From Triangularia verruculosa (Eukaryota; Ascomycota; Sordariomycetes; Sordariales; Podosporaceae), in the NCBI GenBank assembly GCA_033296885.1, contig MU863890.1:310001-374000 (forward strand): 64,000 nucleotides of DNA. The letters are read 5' to 3'. The translations under genes and the position numbers were made by a program. Position 1 is the first letter of the stretch, and every line of letters begins with the position of its first letter. Under the pieces are notes generated by a model. That model was given only the letters and a program-made list of their open reading frames with translations, did no database searches and was not told where the DNA came from. Positions 52,537 to 63,612 of this stretch are shown here, in pieces.

Positions 52537-54578
52537 ATGTACAACAGCCTAGACCGCCGTTCCCGCGAAGCCATCGCCGACATCAAAGACACGCTGATTG
52601 GCATCGCAATCCACCCCGAACTGATGCCCGAGTCCGCCGGTTATTTTGTCTCCATGCATCAGCAGCAGCAACGGCCGGCGATGATGGCAACAGCAGCAGC
52701 TCCTCGCTCATTTGCGAGCACGCCGTCGCTGCGTAGTCGAGATCCAAACGCGCTGCCGTTGCTGGCGAGGAAGAACGCCGGTGCCAACGTCAAAGTAGTC
52801 GTGAGAGTTCGGGCGTTTCTGCCGCGAGGTTTGTTTTTCCCTCTCTTCTTCCCCAGTTATTATCGTCAGAAAACTAACCCAAACCCCCCAAAGAAATCAA
52901 ACGCAACGCCGAATGCCTCATCGAAATGGACCCCGAATCCCAATCCACCACCCTCCACCCCCCCTCCTCCTCCTCCTCCTCCTCCTCTTCCGGTACCACC
53001 ACCACCCGAAAAGTAATGGAACCCAAAACCTTCACCTTCGACCACAGCTACGACTCCCACTCCCCCCCCTCCCCAACCTACGCAGCCCAATCCCACATCT
53101 ACGACACCCTCGGCGAAGAATTCCTCGACCACAACTTCGAAGGCTACCACACCTGCATCTTCGCCTACGGCCAAACCGGCTCTGGAAAATCCTACACCAT
53201 GATGGGAACCCCCTCCCACCCGGGCCTCATCCCCCGCACCTGCGAGGACCTCTTTTCGCGCATCAACGAAGCCGAAAACGAGTGCCCCAACATCAGCTAC
53301 AAGGTCAAAGTCTCTTACTTTGAAGTCTACAACGAACACGTCCGCGATCTCCTCGTCGCTCCAAAAATCGATTCATCAGGACCGTACTACCTTAAAATCA
53401 GGGAGTCGCCCACCGAGGGGCCGTACGTAAAGGATCTGACTGAAGTGCCGGTGCACAGTCTAGACGAGATCTTGCGACTCATGCGGACAGGTGACGGGAA
53501 TAGGACTGTAGCGTCGACAAAAATGAATGATACTTCTTCAAGGTCGCATGCGGTGTTTACGATTATGCTGAAGCAGATATATCACGACTTTGAGACGGAG
53601 CAAACCACCGAGCGGTCTTCCCGGATCAGGCTGGTTGATTTAGCTGGGTCGGAAAGAGCGAAATCCACCGAGGCGACGGGGGTTAGGTTGAGGGAGGGGA
53701 GCAATATCAATAAATCGCTTACCACGCTGGGGAGGGTTATTGCTGCGTTGGCAGACCCGAAGAAGAACAACCGGGGGGGAACGGGCGTGGTGCCGTACAG
53801 GGACTCGATTTTGACGTGGCTGTTGAAGGATTCGTTGGGGGGAAACTCGAAAACGGCGATGATTGCGTGTGTTGGGCCGAGTGATTATGAGGAGACGTTG
53901 TCGACGTTGAGGTATGCTGATCAGGCGAAGAGGATTCGGACGAGGGCGGTGGTGAATGAGGATTCTATGACGGCGAGGGAGAGGGATGAGAGGATTAAGG
54001 GGCTAGAAGAGGAGGTTAGGGTGCTGCAGTTGAGGCTTGATGATGAGAGGAAGGGGGGTGGTGGGGAAGGGGAGTATAAGAAGAGGGTGATGGAGCAGGA
54101 GAGGAGGTTGGAGGAGTATCAGGGGCAGGTGAGGAGGTTGAATCAGATGATGGAGGAGAGGCAGATGGTGGCCGAGGTGAGGGTTAGGGCGGTGGAGGGG
54201 GAGAATGAGGCGTTGAGGAGGCATGTTGAGTTGTTGAAGGGGGAGTTGGAGGTGAGGAATAAGAGGGAGGGGGAGGGTGGGGTGGTGAAGGTGGAGGAGA
54301 GGGAGGTTGGTGAAGAGGATGTGGATGAGGGGGTTTGGATGGAGGAACAAGAGAGGGAGATGATGGAGATTGAGGAGCTGGAGGGGTTGCTTGAGTATGG
54401 GTATAAGACGCTGGATGGGGTGAGGGGATTGAGGAGGAAGCTGGAGGATGACAGGGAGAGGTTTGGGGTGGGGGTTGGGGGGAGGGAGTGGGAGGGGGGG
54501 AGGGCGAGTAGGGAGGTGAGGGAGAGGGTGGGGAAGGTTTTGGAGGAGGCGGGATTGGGGTATTTGGTTAGTGTCTAA
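52537..54578 (+). CDS. Kinesin-3 family motor with short tail
   Basis: Exon 1 52537-52828, intron 65 nt (GTTTGT, CTAAC, AAG), exon 2 52894-54578; 658 aa. After an unusual N-terminal extension of about 85 residues (Gln and Ala runs) comes the motor: VKVVVRVRAF, P-loop AYGQTGSGKS (188-197), switch I NDTSSRSHAVF, switch II VDLAGSERA, and the kinesin-3 signature PYRDSILTWLLKDSLGGNSKTAMIA followed by STLRYADQAKRI. A coiled-coil Glu/Arg-rich tail of about 200 residues ends the protein; no FHA or PH domain is present. Short kinesin-3 motors of the Nkin3/Unc104-like group occur in filamentous fungi and move organelles on microtubules. Codons switch to G-ending at about 53400. Confidence 0.9.
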
Positions 54579-55504
54579 AGTCTCCTGATCTGGTGATTTT
54601 TGGGAGATGTTCTCAGCTGGACAATGTGGCTGGGGGTTGATTGGCGGAGTGAGGCAGAGGACTAGGAGGGATGTGCTCATGATACAGATAAAAGGTTCCT
54701 GTCCTGCAACTTTTCAGTTGCTTTCAGGGGGTTTGTTGGTTTTTTTTGTCTGGTTTATCAGTTGGTATTTTTGTCTTTTTTTTCTAAAGCAAGCAAGCAA
54801 ACGAGCATGGAGTTTATGGGGGGGGGGGGTAAAGCCTGGGTACCATTGGAATTAAATGAAGCATGGAGGGCGGGGGGGGGGACAAGGAGGTTAAGGGGGG
54901 GATGGGGGAAGAGGGGGTTAAGGAGGGGATGGGGGATGATAGTATATACTCCCCTGTGTTTTATGATTGTTTTTACTTTGGGTTTTTGTACAAGTAGAAT
55001 GAGCTACCTGTTGTTAGTGAGGCTGGTGGTGAGAGGCAAAGAGAGATGAATACAGTTGATTATGTGTAGGTGTTGATTTGGGCAGAGTAGGTGGTTTGGA
55101 TGTGCTGGTGGGATGGGAGGGGTGGTTGTGATTGTGGGGATGGAATGGTGTAGGTAGAAGAAGGAGGTCGGTGGGGGTTGCAAGAGGATCGTAATAATTA
55201 GTCTAGGACCAATCCTAAGCTCAGTTCCTCCATGAAGAGCTTCTGCTTGCTCGCTCTCATGTCAATTTCGCCATCATGGGATTTTGAATGTGATCTTCTT
55301 GCCTGGACCATCTGAATACGACGAAGACGGACTCAGGGGTACTCTGTGGGGATGTGAGTCTGCTTCTTCTTGCTATCAACCTACTTGATCTTGGGGGAGC
55401 GCCTAGACTGGGTGGGAATCCAAGGATGATGAGTCTTTTGATGAGATCCTTAAGGAGTTAATGATCATCATGCAACCTTTGGGTTCGTAGAGGTCGCCAT
55501 TCGC
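54579..55504. other. Intergenic with G runs
   Basis: 3' flank of the kinesin gene. It includes G runs at 54820-54829 and 54872-54880 and A/G-rich sequence to about 54930. The right end (from about 55230) may be the far, poorly conserved part of the degenerate copy described next. Confidence 0.5.
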
Positions 55505-55670
55505 GGCAGAGGGCACGGCGGGTGATGGCGAGTAATATAGACGGGGGTTAACTAAAGTAATCACCTTAGGGGTCGAAGGGATATTCAGTAATGCCGGGCG
55601 TGAGCTCGTAGACTCAACTAGCTCTCTGGAATATTGATCTTGATTGCTCGATATACCTCAAGTAGGTAGG
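55505..55670 (-). pseudogene. Degenerate partial copy of the 56.4-58.3 kb gene
   Basis: Aligns by eye with 57035-57178 in the same orientation: GTAATCACCTTAGGGG versus GTAATCACCTTGGGGG, then GGGATATTC/GGAATATCC, GTGAGCTC/GTGAGCCC, and GGAATATTGATCTTGATTGCTCGA versus GGAATGCTGATCTTGATCACTCGA. Many differences are C/T or G/A changes. No open frame is left. It probably arose by tandem duplication of the 3' part of the neighbouring gene followed by decay. Confidence 0.6.
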
Positions 55671-56451
55671 CAGAATGATAATCACAATCACCATCACGTC
55701 ACATTTAGAACCACCGCTCACATTTTTTGTTATAGCATTTATTAAGCGCCTGTACTGATAACCAGACGGACTCTCGTAAAGCCAAATTCTACCCCATGAA
55801 AAGAGTGTCCCACGGAAATCCAGTTTACCTCTCGTCCCAGGCCAATATCTACCAAAAAGACCATGATAGAACTCCTCCTTTTCATTCTAGTAATAAATAT
55901 CCTCTCCCATTCCAAAAGTGAAGCGCAAAAACTGAGGGTATTGTTGAGAAAGTGACCGCCGGTGTCATGTTGTAACTGTTCATTTTATGTTTGTAGGGTA
56001 TTGTAATGTTGCGCTGATGTGAGCCTCTATTTGTCTAGGAGACTCTAAAAGCCGAAAACGCCCGTCCGCTGAGAAATCTTCCGGAACTGAATCAGAAAGA
56101 AACAAAACGCCGAAAACGAAAAGGGGTATCTTTGAAAGCAAAGAAATGTGTCATCCCATAACGCCATATATCGGGTGATTGGGGCGTATCGTGTTCGGTA
56201 TGTTGCTGTGTTGCTGTGCTGCTGTGTTGCTGTGCTGTGCTGTATTCCAGAGAGAAGAGAAAAGAACCGCTCTAATCCTTTCTATAGTTGGAAAAGGGAA
56301 TTGGAAGATATGGTGATACAGTATGTGATGCCGCTGTCGTGTTGGACAGATTGAAGGTGATGTATGTCTGATATTGTACAGACTGAAGGGCTCGCTGATT
56401 GTATGTGATGATTCTGTTGTACAGCTCAAAGTTGGGGTGCGATCATAACCC
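55671..56451. other. Intergenic, 3' side of the SP-rich gene
   Basis: Short TGTTGCTGTGCTG repeats at about 56203-56240. No gene seen. Confidence 0.5.
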
Positions 56452-58338
56452 TCAGGCGCCAACCAAGCGCACTTTGCTCGACCGCATATTCGCCTCCCCA
56501 ACGCTCTTAACTCGGGGCCGCTTTGGGATCTTGAAAGTGCGAGGCGTGGCCGGCTCCTCTGGGCACGGCGAAGCAGCCCGCTCGGTGAGAAGAGCCGGAG
56601 CACTCTGGTTGGGAGTTGGCAGCGCTCTCTTGTTGATCCATTTGATGCGGGTGATCTTCTTTGAGGTGGAAGACCACGTCGAGTCCAGAGATGTGTTGGA
56701 GCAAGAGGAGCCAGGCCTAGTAATCTCCAGGTTGCTGCTGCTGGTACTGCCCGAGGGAGAGGCCGTGCCAGGGCTAATCGGAGAAGCAGCTCTGGTCTCG
56801 GGGGCGGGTGAAGTCTTGTTGACGACCTTGATGCGAGTAGCCCTTTTGGCTGCGGCAGAGCTACGGGGCAGGCGGACTGGGGACTTTTGGCGGGGGTGAA
56901 TAGCCCTGCTCTTGATCACACCGCTGGGGGTGAGCGATCGCCGAAGAAAATCAACCGGCGACGTCGTTCGCGAGCGCGGATCCTTGAGCTTGATCCGGCT
57001 TTCGGGCGAGGCTGAACGCGAAGCAGCGGCAGCGGGCGCAGTGGGTGACGGCGATCGTGAGCGCGGGTCGACCAGAGTAATCACCTTGGGGGGCGAGGGA
57101 ATATCCGGGGATCCCGGAAGTGAGCCCTCAGGTGTCAACCATCCTCCCGGAATGCTGATCTTGATCACTCGAATCGGCACAGGCTCCTCCTGATCCTCGA
57201 GCTCTGGGGATGGCGTACGCTCTGAGGGCAGCGCAAGCTCCGAGGATGACAAACGGTCGGGGATTGGAATCTTGTGCTGTAGATCGGCCAGAGCATCACC
57301 GGCAGAGCTATCCGGGTGTTCTTTCGCGTACTCAGCCAACATCCTGAGGTACTGGCGGCCAAGGTTGACTGTCGGCTGCGTGTACTGGATTCGGATCTTA
57401 TTGGATCGGAATGACTCTGAGGCGCTCGCGCTAAGTTTGCGCTTGCGGCCCGCGCGAAGGCTGGCAGTTGTCGAAGTGGAAGCATCTGTCTCATCACCGC
57501 TGTCGTAGCTCTCTTGATATTGGCCGACAACAATGCTACTTCCGGCGTTGCTAACACTGCCCTCAGTCTCATCACCAGGGAGTTTGAAAGGACGGCCTCC
57601 AGGTACATTGACGCGGCATCTGTGGCGGCGTTGTTGGGTCTCCCTGAACTCAGCGAGGGATTCCATGTCTTCCTCTGGCTGCTCCGTAGCTTCAGGCTCA
57701 GGAGTGCTGGCGGGAGAGATCTTGGCGTCGAGATTGCCCTGGGCCAGCTGACCAAGAAACTCGGGGAGAAAGTCGATGAGACCTGCCTCGCGGAGATCAG
57801 AAGCGCCGATCTGGGTGGCCTGCCTGGCCTGAGTGCGTGGCGAGCGGCGCCGAGGCGTTTCGACGACTCCGTTAACCACCTCCTCCGGAACAAGGCTTGG
57901 CTCGCAGAACTTGGGGAAGGCCTCAGTTGGGACAGCCCTTCTCTCCCAGCGGCGGAATTCGCGGAGATGGCCAGATTCCGGCTCTGGCATGGTAGTTTTG
58001 ACTGCCATCTTTGGTTGCAGTCGAGCAAGACCTGAGATTGCGTGTTAGCCAGGCAAGAAACGAGAAAAAGGTCTGTGAGAGAAATTCGGAAGCAACAAAC
58101 CTTCAGTGTTAAGATCGAAAATCTGAGGGAACAGGCCGAGAAGAGCAGATGGCGACTTGGAGAGGTAGTCGTAGCTCCTGTAGTACCTTTTGGCCCAGGT
58201 CTTTGCTTTGAGAGTTAGCGACTCAACTTCGTCGCGGTCGGTGGTGTTGAAATATTTGAGAGCAACTTCGATGCCCTCGCGCAACTGAACTTGTTCGCCT
58301 CGCCGCGAACGCGGCAACTGTCCAGCGACGGCCGTCAT
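56452..58338 (-). CDS. Unrecognised SP-rich, basic protein
   Basis: Exon 1 58338-58101, intron 58100-58032 (69 nt, GTTTGT, CTAAC, CAG), exon 2 58031-56452; 605 aa. The N-terminal about 80 residues look folded (EQVQLREGIEVALKYF, then AKTWAKRYYRSYDYLSKSPSALLGLFPQIFDL). The remainder is disordered and rich in Ser-Pro, Thr-Pro and Arg. It contains a recurrent short motif of the form R-(I/V)-K-(hydrophobic)2-(N/D) followed by SP sites (for example RIKVVNK, RIKWINK, VIKISIP, RIKLKDPRSR). This could be repeated docking or kinase-regulated motifs. I do not recognise a family. A possible non-coding upstream exon ends at a GTATGC donor at 58542. Confidence 0.7.
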
Positions 58339-60910
58339 GGTATGCGAGCCGCGTGTGAAAGATGAAAATGTTCAAATGAGTTGGCTTGGGAGCGAAGCTG
58401 TGTTGAAGATGAAAGGGCAAAGGAAGTTGAAAAGTAGAAAAGACAGTTGAGTCGAAATGGGAAAATGTGGGTGAAGAGTGTGGGATCGACTGAAAGAAAT
58501 AAGAGTCGACGATGGTAAGGAAATAGCGTTTCGAGCATACCTCAGAGTTGTCGATGTTCAAAAGCTTGAGAGGGGCCACCTGCGTTGAAAACAGCCAATT
58601 GGTACCCGACGCCAGCTGTCAGGGTGGGAGTAAGATGGGATTAGAGTTTCTCTCACGAATGGTTGAGTGCAAGTATTGTGGAGGAGAAGAGAAATGATGT
58701 CGTGCAGAATGATGGCTGTCGTGGCTGTCTGGGATGGATCTAATCGACCAAGCCTCCCAGCAAGGCGGGCGAGATCAGCCAATGGCCTTGATATTTCCGA
58801 GGGAACAATTGGACAATGACCAGTCTGAATAGAGGAGCGACAACAAAGAAAGCGGATGGCAGCCGTTCACTTGACAGACTAAGAAAAGAGGCTTGGAAAA
58901 CGGAGACCGTCTCGAACCCTAAAACGCCAACCACTTTGACTCGGGGACAGACAATGAGACGGGAATGGAATTGAATGAACAAATGACCTCTTCTTCCATT
59001 TTCAGGAGAGAGTGTGTATGTGCCCGTGTAAATGTGTAAGTGTGTGTAGTTCGTGATGCCCCACCAGTCAATGACAATGACAATGCCATGCTCTACCCTG
59101 CCCTGCCCTGCCATGAGAAGCCCCACAATTCCATGCCGGAAATGCATGGCAGTTTGCCCATAATGGCAATGTCTTTCTAGTGGCCGAACCAAATCGAGGC
59201 CCAACCCGTGTTGGTGGAAGCTGATACAGGAACCCAGGCGTTGCGAGCTCGAGAAGCCGGAAAATGCAGGTTGCGGGCAGCCTGACCAAGACCAGGCCAG
59301 CCCAAGATCTTTTGCTTTTTGGTGTCTTTGTATATACAAACAAGCGAAGAGAGGGATAGACTACGAGATGCCAACCACGTAGCAGGCCTTGTTGTTGACC
59401 ATGAGTGACCATCCAATTCGACCCGACCCAGCGAGACGCAGAGGACCTGCCAAGACTGTGTGCCGCTGCCCCGCCACGATGCGAGCAGCCTCATCTCTGC
59501 CCCGCCATTCGCACATGTCTGGACTTGTCTTGATGCTTTTATATGCGTCTGTTGTCCACAGCCTGCAGACAATTCTCTTACGTGGACACGCAAATGACTA
59601 TTTCTTCCCCCTAGTAAACCCGTTGCAGCAGTCACTAAGGCAGTGGGTGAAGCGGGCACCCAAACTGGTGCCGAGACCAGCCCCACCGTCAGATGTCCCC
59701 GCCCCTGTTGAAACAAACAGCGTGTTGTTTCAGCTTGTGGGAACCGCTGCTGCATTTCGTCATTGCGCTTCTCTCTTGACTGAAATATCACCAGTGACTC
59801 AACTGATGACCTGGCCTTCGGATTATCTGCAGAAGATTAGTCTGGATGACGGGAGGTACATAAGATAAGATGAACGGCGCTCGGAGCTAGCGTGGTCCCA
59901 GGTTCGCTCGGTGATGTTCGGGAAAGATACGAGCGGCCACAGGCCAGACCGAGATCTCCTTTCTTACCACCAGCCAAGAAGCCATCAATAATTCTCCGAG
60001 CCTAGCAAACATCAACCGCCTCAACAAAGCCACCTCGTTCGAGGCTGTCTGGTCCCGAACAGGAGATGTCTGTATCAAGCTGACCCGGCTCTCGTGATTG
60101 GTCTGCTCACTGATCTCCAGATCCACTTGAATGTTTCGAGCCGCTCAACAAGGGACCCTCCATGGTCTATTGTTCTCTCTTTCTCTCTCTGAATTGACAT
60201 CTCCTCTCTATGCCTCGGTGATATCCGTTTCCTTGCCTGCTATATCTCCTGTCTCTTTGTCACCTCTAGAAACTACTGCGGCGGGTAAGCACTCCTAGCT
60301 GCATCCCCACATCACTTCAGCTGAGTGGTTCACTCTCTGTCGCACACACCTCTTTGTTTCCTCTTGGCCAGCCCCAACCCCTCGTTTCGACCTCAACCTA
60401 CCCCCGACAAGGAGCAATCAACGTTCCATCGGTGGTCGTCAACCGTTACCCCTGACCGCGACCCGAACTTCTGGTGATCTTTTTTCTCTTCGGATCACAA
60501 ACTGCCATCCCATCTTGCCGCTCTTCTTCTCAAGCTTCCAGGTTCTTAGGCGGGGTGCTTGATCTTCTTGAAACGACAGACCCGTCCCTTGACCTGTGTC
60601 CCCCCTTTTGCCGCAGCCTCGCAGGAGAATCTGGTCAGCTCCGAACGTGGCCTTGCTTCGAACCGAAGCTCTTTATTTACATAACTTTTCTTCCTCCTAT
60701 CTTTTCTTTGTTTCTGTTCTCCTTCTCGCCACCACCCGCAGCAGCGAGTATCACTGCCTGCCAAAGGACACAGCCTCACGTTGCCGAATCCAAACAGCTT
60801 CACTGCTGAGCCGCACCTCCACATCCTACACTCCCAATCTTCAAGCTCTTAACCTCAAGATACCTACCTACCTACCTTCCCACCTAACCACCACCTCTCC
60901 CACAATCACA
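58339..60910. other. Long divergent intergenic region
   Basis: 2.57 kb. A likely 5' leader exon of the minus-strand gene ends at 58543 (TCTGAG|GTATGC). From about 60130 to 60910 the sequence is CT-rich leader for the eIF4E-like gene, ending in repeated CTACC. Frames of 150-200 codons at 58.7-59.9 kb show no domain. Confidence 0.45.
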
Positions 60911-61799
60911 ATGTCCCAAAACCCCCCCCGCCCCGGCCTGGGCCTCTTCACCCGCAACCTCCCCTCCTCCTCCCTCTCCCAATCAACCACAGACCCCAAC
61001 TCCCCCTCCGTCACCACCCCCGCCGAGCAACGCGACGACGCCAAGCGCAACTTCCTCAAGGCCATGCGCCCCTTACCAACCCAGCACTACTGGAACGTCT
61101 GGTTCGACCGCCCTTCCCAGCAAACCTCGGCCAATCCAGAAGAATACCACTCCAACCTCGAACAGCTCGGCAGCACCATCGAATCCGTCCAGGACTTCTG
61201 GCGCTACGCCAACAACACCCCCGTCGACCAGATCCGCATGAAGGAGTCCCTCTACCTCTTCAAGGTAGGATTCAAGCCCATCTGGGAGGACAGAAGAAAC
61301 GTCCTCGGCGGGAGCTGGACGTTTAGAGTGCCGAAGCAAAACGGGCCAGACGTCTGGACGAGGGTGCAGCTGCTGGCGATAGGGGAGAAGCTGCAGAGTG
61401 TGCTTGAGGAGGGTAAGTTGCCGTTTCTAAAAAAGATGAAATAAACAAGCTGACAGAGACGAATAAATAGGTGACCAAATCTGCGGTGTCGGACTGTCGG
61501 TGAGGTTCAACAGCCATCTCATCTCCATCTGGCATCGCGACTCCTCCAAGAAGACGAGCATCGACAATATCCTCGCGTGCGTCCTCGAGGAGCTGCCGCG
61601 CGAGCTCGCCCCCAAGCCGGATAACTACTTTTACAAGAAGCACTCTGATCACGCCGGGTTCAAGGCCCCGCCCGAGCTGCAGGCGGTTATTGACTCCCAA
61701 AAGGCGAGGGAGAGGGCTGCTGAGGAGAAGGCGGGGCAGAGGGTTGAGGCAGTGGCGGGGGAGGCGCCCGAGATTAGGGAGGTGCCGCCTTCTTCTTGA
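60911..61799 (+). CDS. eIF4E family cap-binding protein, 4EHP-like
   Basis: Exon 1 60911-61412, intron 61413-61470 (58 nt), exon 2 61471-61799; 276 aa. The eIF4E fold is clear: HYWNVWFDR, ESVQDFWRYAN, LYLFKVGFKPIWEDRRN (second cap-stacking Trp), GGSWTF, then QICGVGLSVRFNSHLISIWHRD. The first cap-stacking Trp of eIF4E1 is replaced by Tyr in EEYHSNL, as in animal 4EHP (eIF4E2). This group often represses specific mRNAs instead of driving general initiation, so that role is likely. A charged disordered C-terminal tail extends beyond the fold. Codons switch to G-ending at about 61300. Confidence 0.85.
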
Positions 61800-62232
61800 G
61801 CTTGAGAGAGAAATATTTGTGATGTGGGTGGTCATGTGCATCTAGTGCGGCGTTTTGCATAGTTTTCGATTGGGAAATTTGAAAGGTCCGGAAAGGACAT
61901 TGGTATATTCCTCGAGGAGGGTAGATATATACAAGTAAAAACAAGAGAATCATCTCCGTCTCGTCTGCCACCATAGTGTCTCTCTTCCTCCTGCCACCCT
62001 TTGTGGCCCTCTTCAACCATCACCCTCGGCGCGGCACTTGATACAGCCCCTTTTCATCGCCCTCTTCGACTCAGCATGGCGGGCCCGGTTCCAACATCCT
62101 ACAATCTTCCCCCAACTATTCTCGGCTCGGCCCTTTGTCATGTGTCTGCCCTAGTGCCCTTTTTGGGCACTCCAAGATTCAACATCTTATCTTCATCCCA
62201 TCACCCCCCCCCACCCCCCCCAACCCCAAAAA
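61800..62232. other. Convergent intergenic region
   Basis: 433 bases between the convergent eIF4E-like and EF-hand genes. No feature recognised. Confidence 0.5.
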
Positions 62233-62877
62233 TCACCTCCAAACCCCCGCCCGCCTCAAAACCCCCTCAAACTCCTCCCTCCTCACCCCCCTCCCAACTC
62301 CGGCCCCCCCATTCGCCTCAAGTATCATATCCCTCAGCACCTCCTCCCCCACCTCCTCCTCCATCTTCAACAACCGCGCGACCCTCTTCAAATTCCCCAA
62401 CGTAATCACATTACCCCCTTTTCCCGTAAACAAGTTAAAAGCCTCGTCAACCTCCGCCATGTGCTCTTCACTAGAGTGTGATTTATTGTGTATCTTGAGC
62501 GCGCAGACGGCGAAGAAGTTCTCAAACGAAGCGTACCCGTTCTCGTCGTCTGGGTCGAGGACGGAGAGGAGGTCCTGGAGTTCTTGGGGAGAATTCGGGG
62601 GGAGGCCGAGGGCGCTACACAACAGGCAGGTTAGACAACTGGGAGGGAAGGGGGAAGGAAAACTTACATCAGCGCGCGCCTGACGTCGTGGATCGGAACC
62701 ACACCCTCCCTCCCCTCCCCCTCCATCGGCTCGGCAAACAGCGAGAAGGCCTCCCTGATCTCGGCCTCTTCCTGGGGCGTGACGTTGTGCTCCTTGGCGA
62801 GGCGGGATTGTTTTGGGGGCTGTTTTTCCTCAATCAGCCACCACTGCCACAAAGAATTGATCAGACCCTCGTACCAT
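62233..62877 (-). CDS. EF-hand protein, calmodulin/centrin-like
   Basis: Exon 1 is only the ATG at 62877-62875; intron 62874-62820 (55 nt, GTACGA...CAG); exon 2 62819-62668; intron 62667-62615 (53 nt, GTAAGT, CTAAC, TAG); exon 3 62614-62233; 178 aa. The protein starts MPPKQSRLAKEHNVTPQEE and shows the helix-loop-helix spacing of four EF-hands: AEIREAFSLF, LQDLLSVLDPDDENGYASFENFF, VDEAFNLF and the last helix pair. Only the loop DPDDENGYASFE looks able to bind calcium; the others have lost acidic positions. The ATG-only exon is inferred because no other start gives this N terminus; an alternative unspliced start is at 62933. Confidence 0.7.
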
Positions 62878-63612
62878 GATGATGACTGGATTCCCTCTCT
62901 ACTGGTCGTATAGCAATGCTTAAGGGTGATCAAAAGTCTTGCGACAGCCCCACGCGCGCCTACCGCGATCGCGTCTCACTGCTCAGGCGACGAACTGGCT
63001 GGGTTCCCAGGTACGATAAGAGCAGTGGAGAGAGCGATACGATAAAACGGTGGAGAAGTGGAACCCCACCAAAAATCGCGGGCTCCTCGCCTGGTCACGT
63101 GAGCGCTAAGCCAGAAAAAAGGTTTTGCAAATAAAATCCCAGTTCTGCCACCAAACCTTTTCCTCTTTCGATTCTTCACTGCAACAATCTTTGCTTGCCA
63201 ACCTCGCTCAGAATATCATGATATCGTTCTGATGGCTGCTCTCGATTCTCTTGTTGAATACACACGGCATTTGATCACCAACAACAGGTCGAGAAAACGG
63301 TAGGTCATTTCTTTTGTCCTCTTACAAAAAAACGCTTCAAATTTTGCTAGGGCTTGTCGTCTCCATTCCTAGGACGAATTCAAGTGTGGACAGTGAAGCA
63401 ATATCAAAACCCAACATGCCATTCGTTAGAATCGTATGTCCTAGGCGCCCTCCTGCGTCTCGTCTCTTTGCTAGACGGGATGATTGGGGTCCGAGGAGAC
63501 ATTTTATTCTTTTCATGCCCGTGACATCAAATCTAGAGTTTATGTGATTGAGGCTCTCTGCCAACTATCAACTTCCTGTTTCCTGTACATGATATGATAG
63601 TCCTAGAAGGAC
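62878..63612. other. Intergenic between two minus-strand genes
   Basis: 5' region of the EF-hand gene and 3' flank of the glyoxalase II gene. No gene seen. Confidence 0.5.

Noticed and set aside
58542..58600. Possible coding exon (VAPLKLLNIDNSE) with a good donor
   Set aside because: No acceptor gives an open frame into the ATG at 58338; an in-frame TGA intervenes, so it is more likely a 5' leader exon.
59177..59791. 204-codon minus-strand frame in the intergenic region before the eIF4E-like gene
   Set aside because: No domain, no splice-consistent extension, ordinary composition for open GC-rich DNA.
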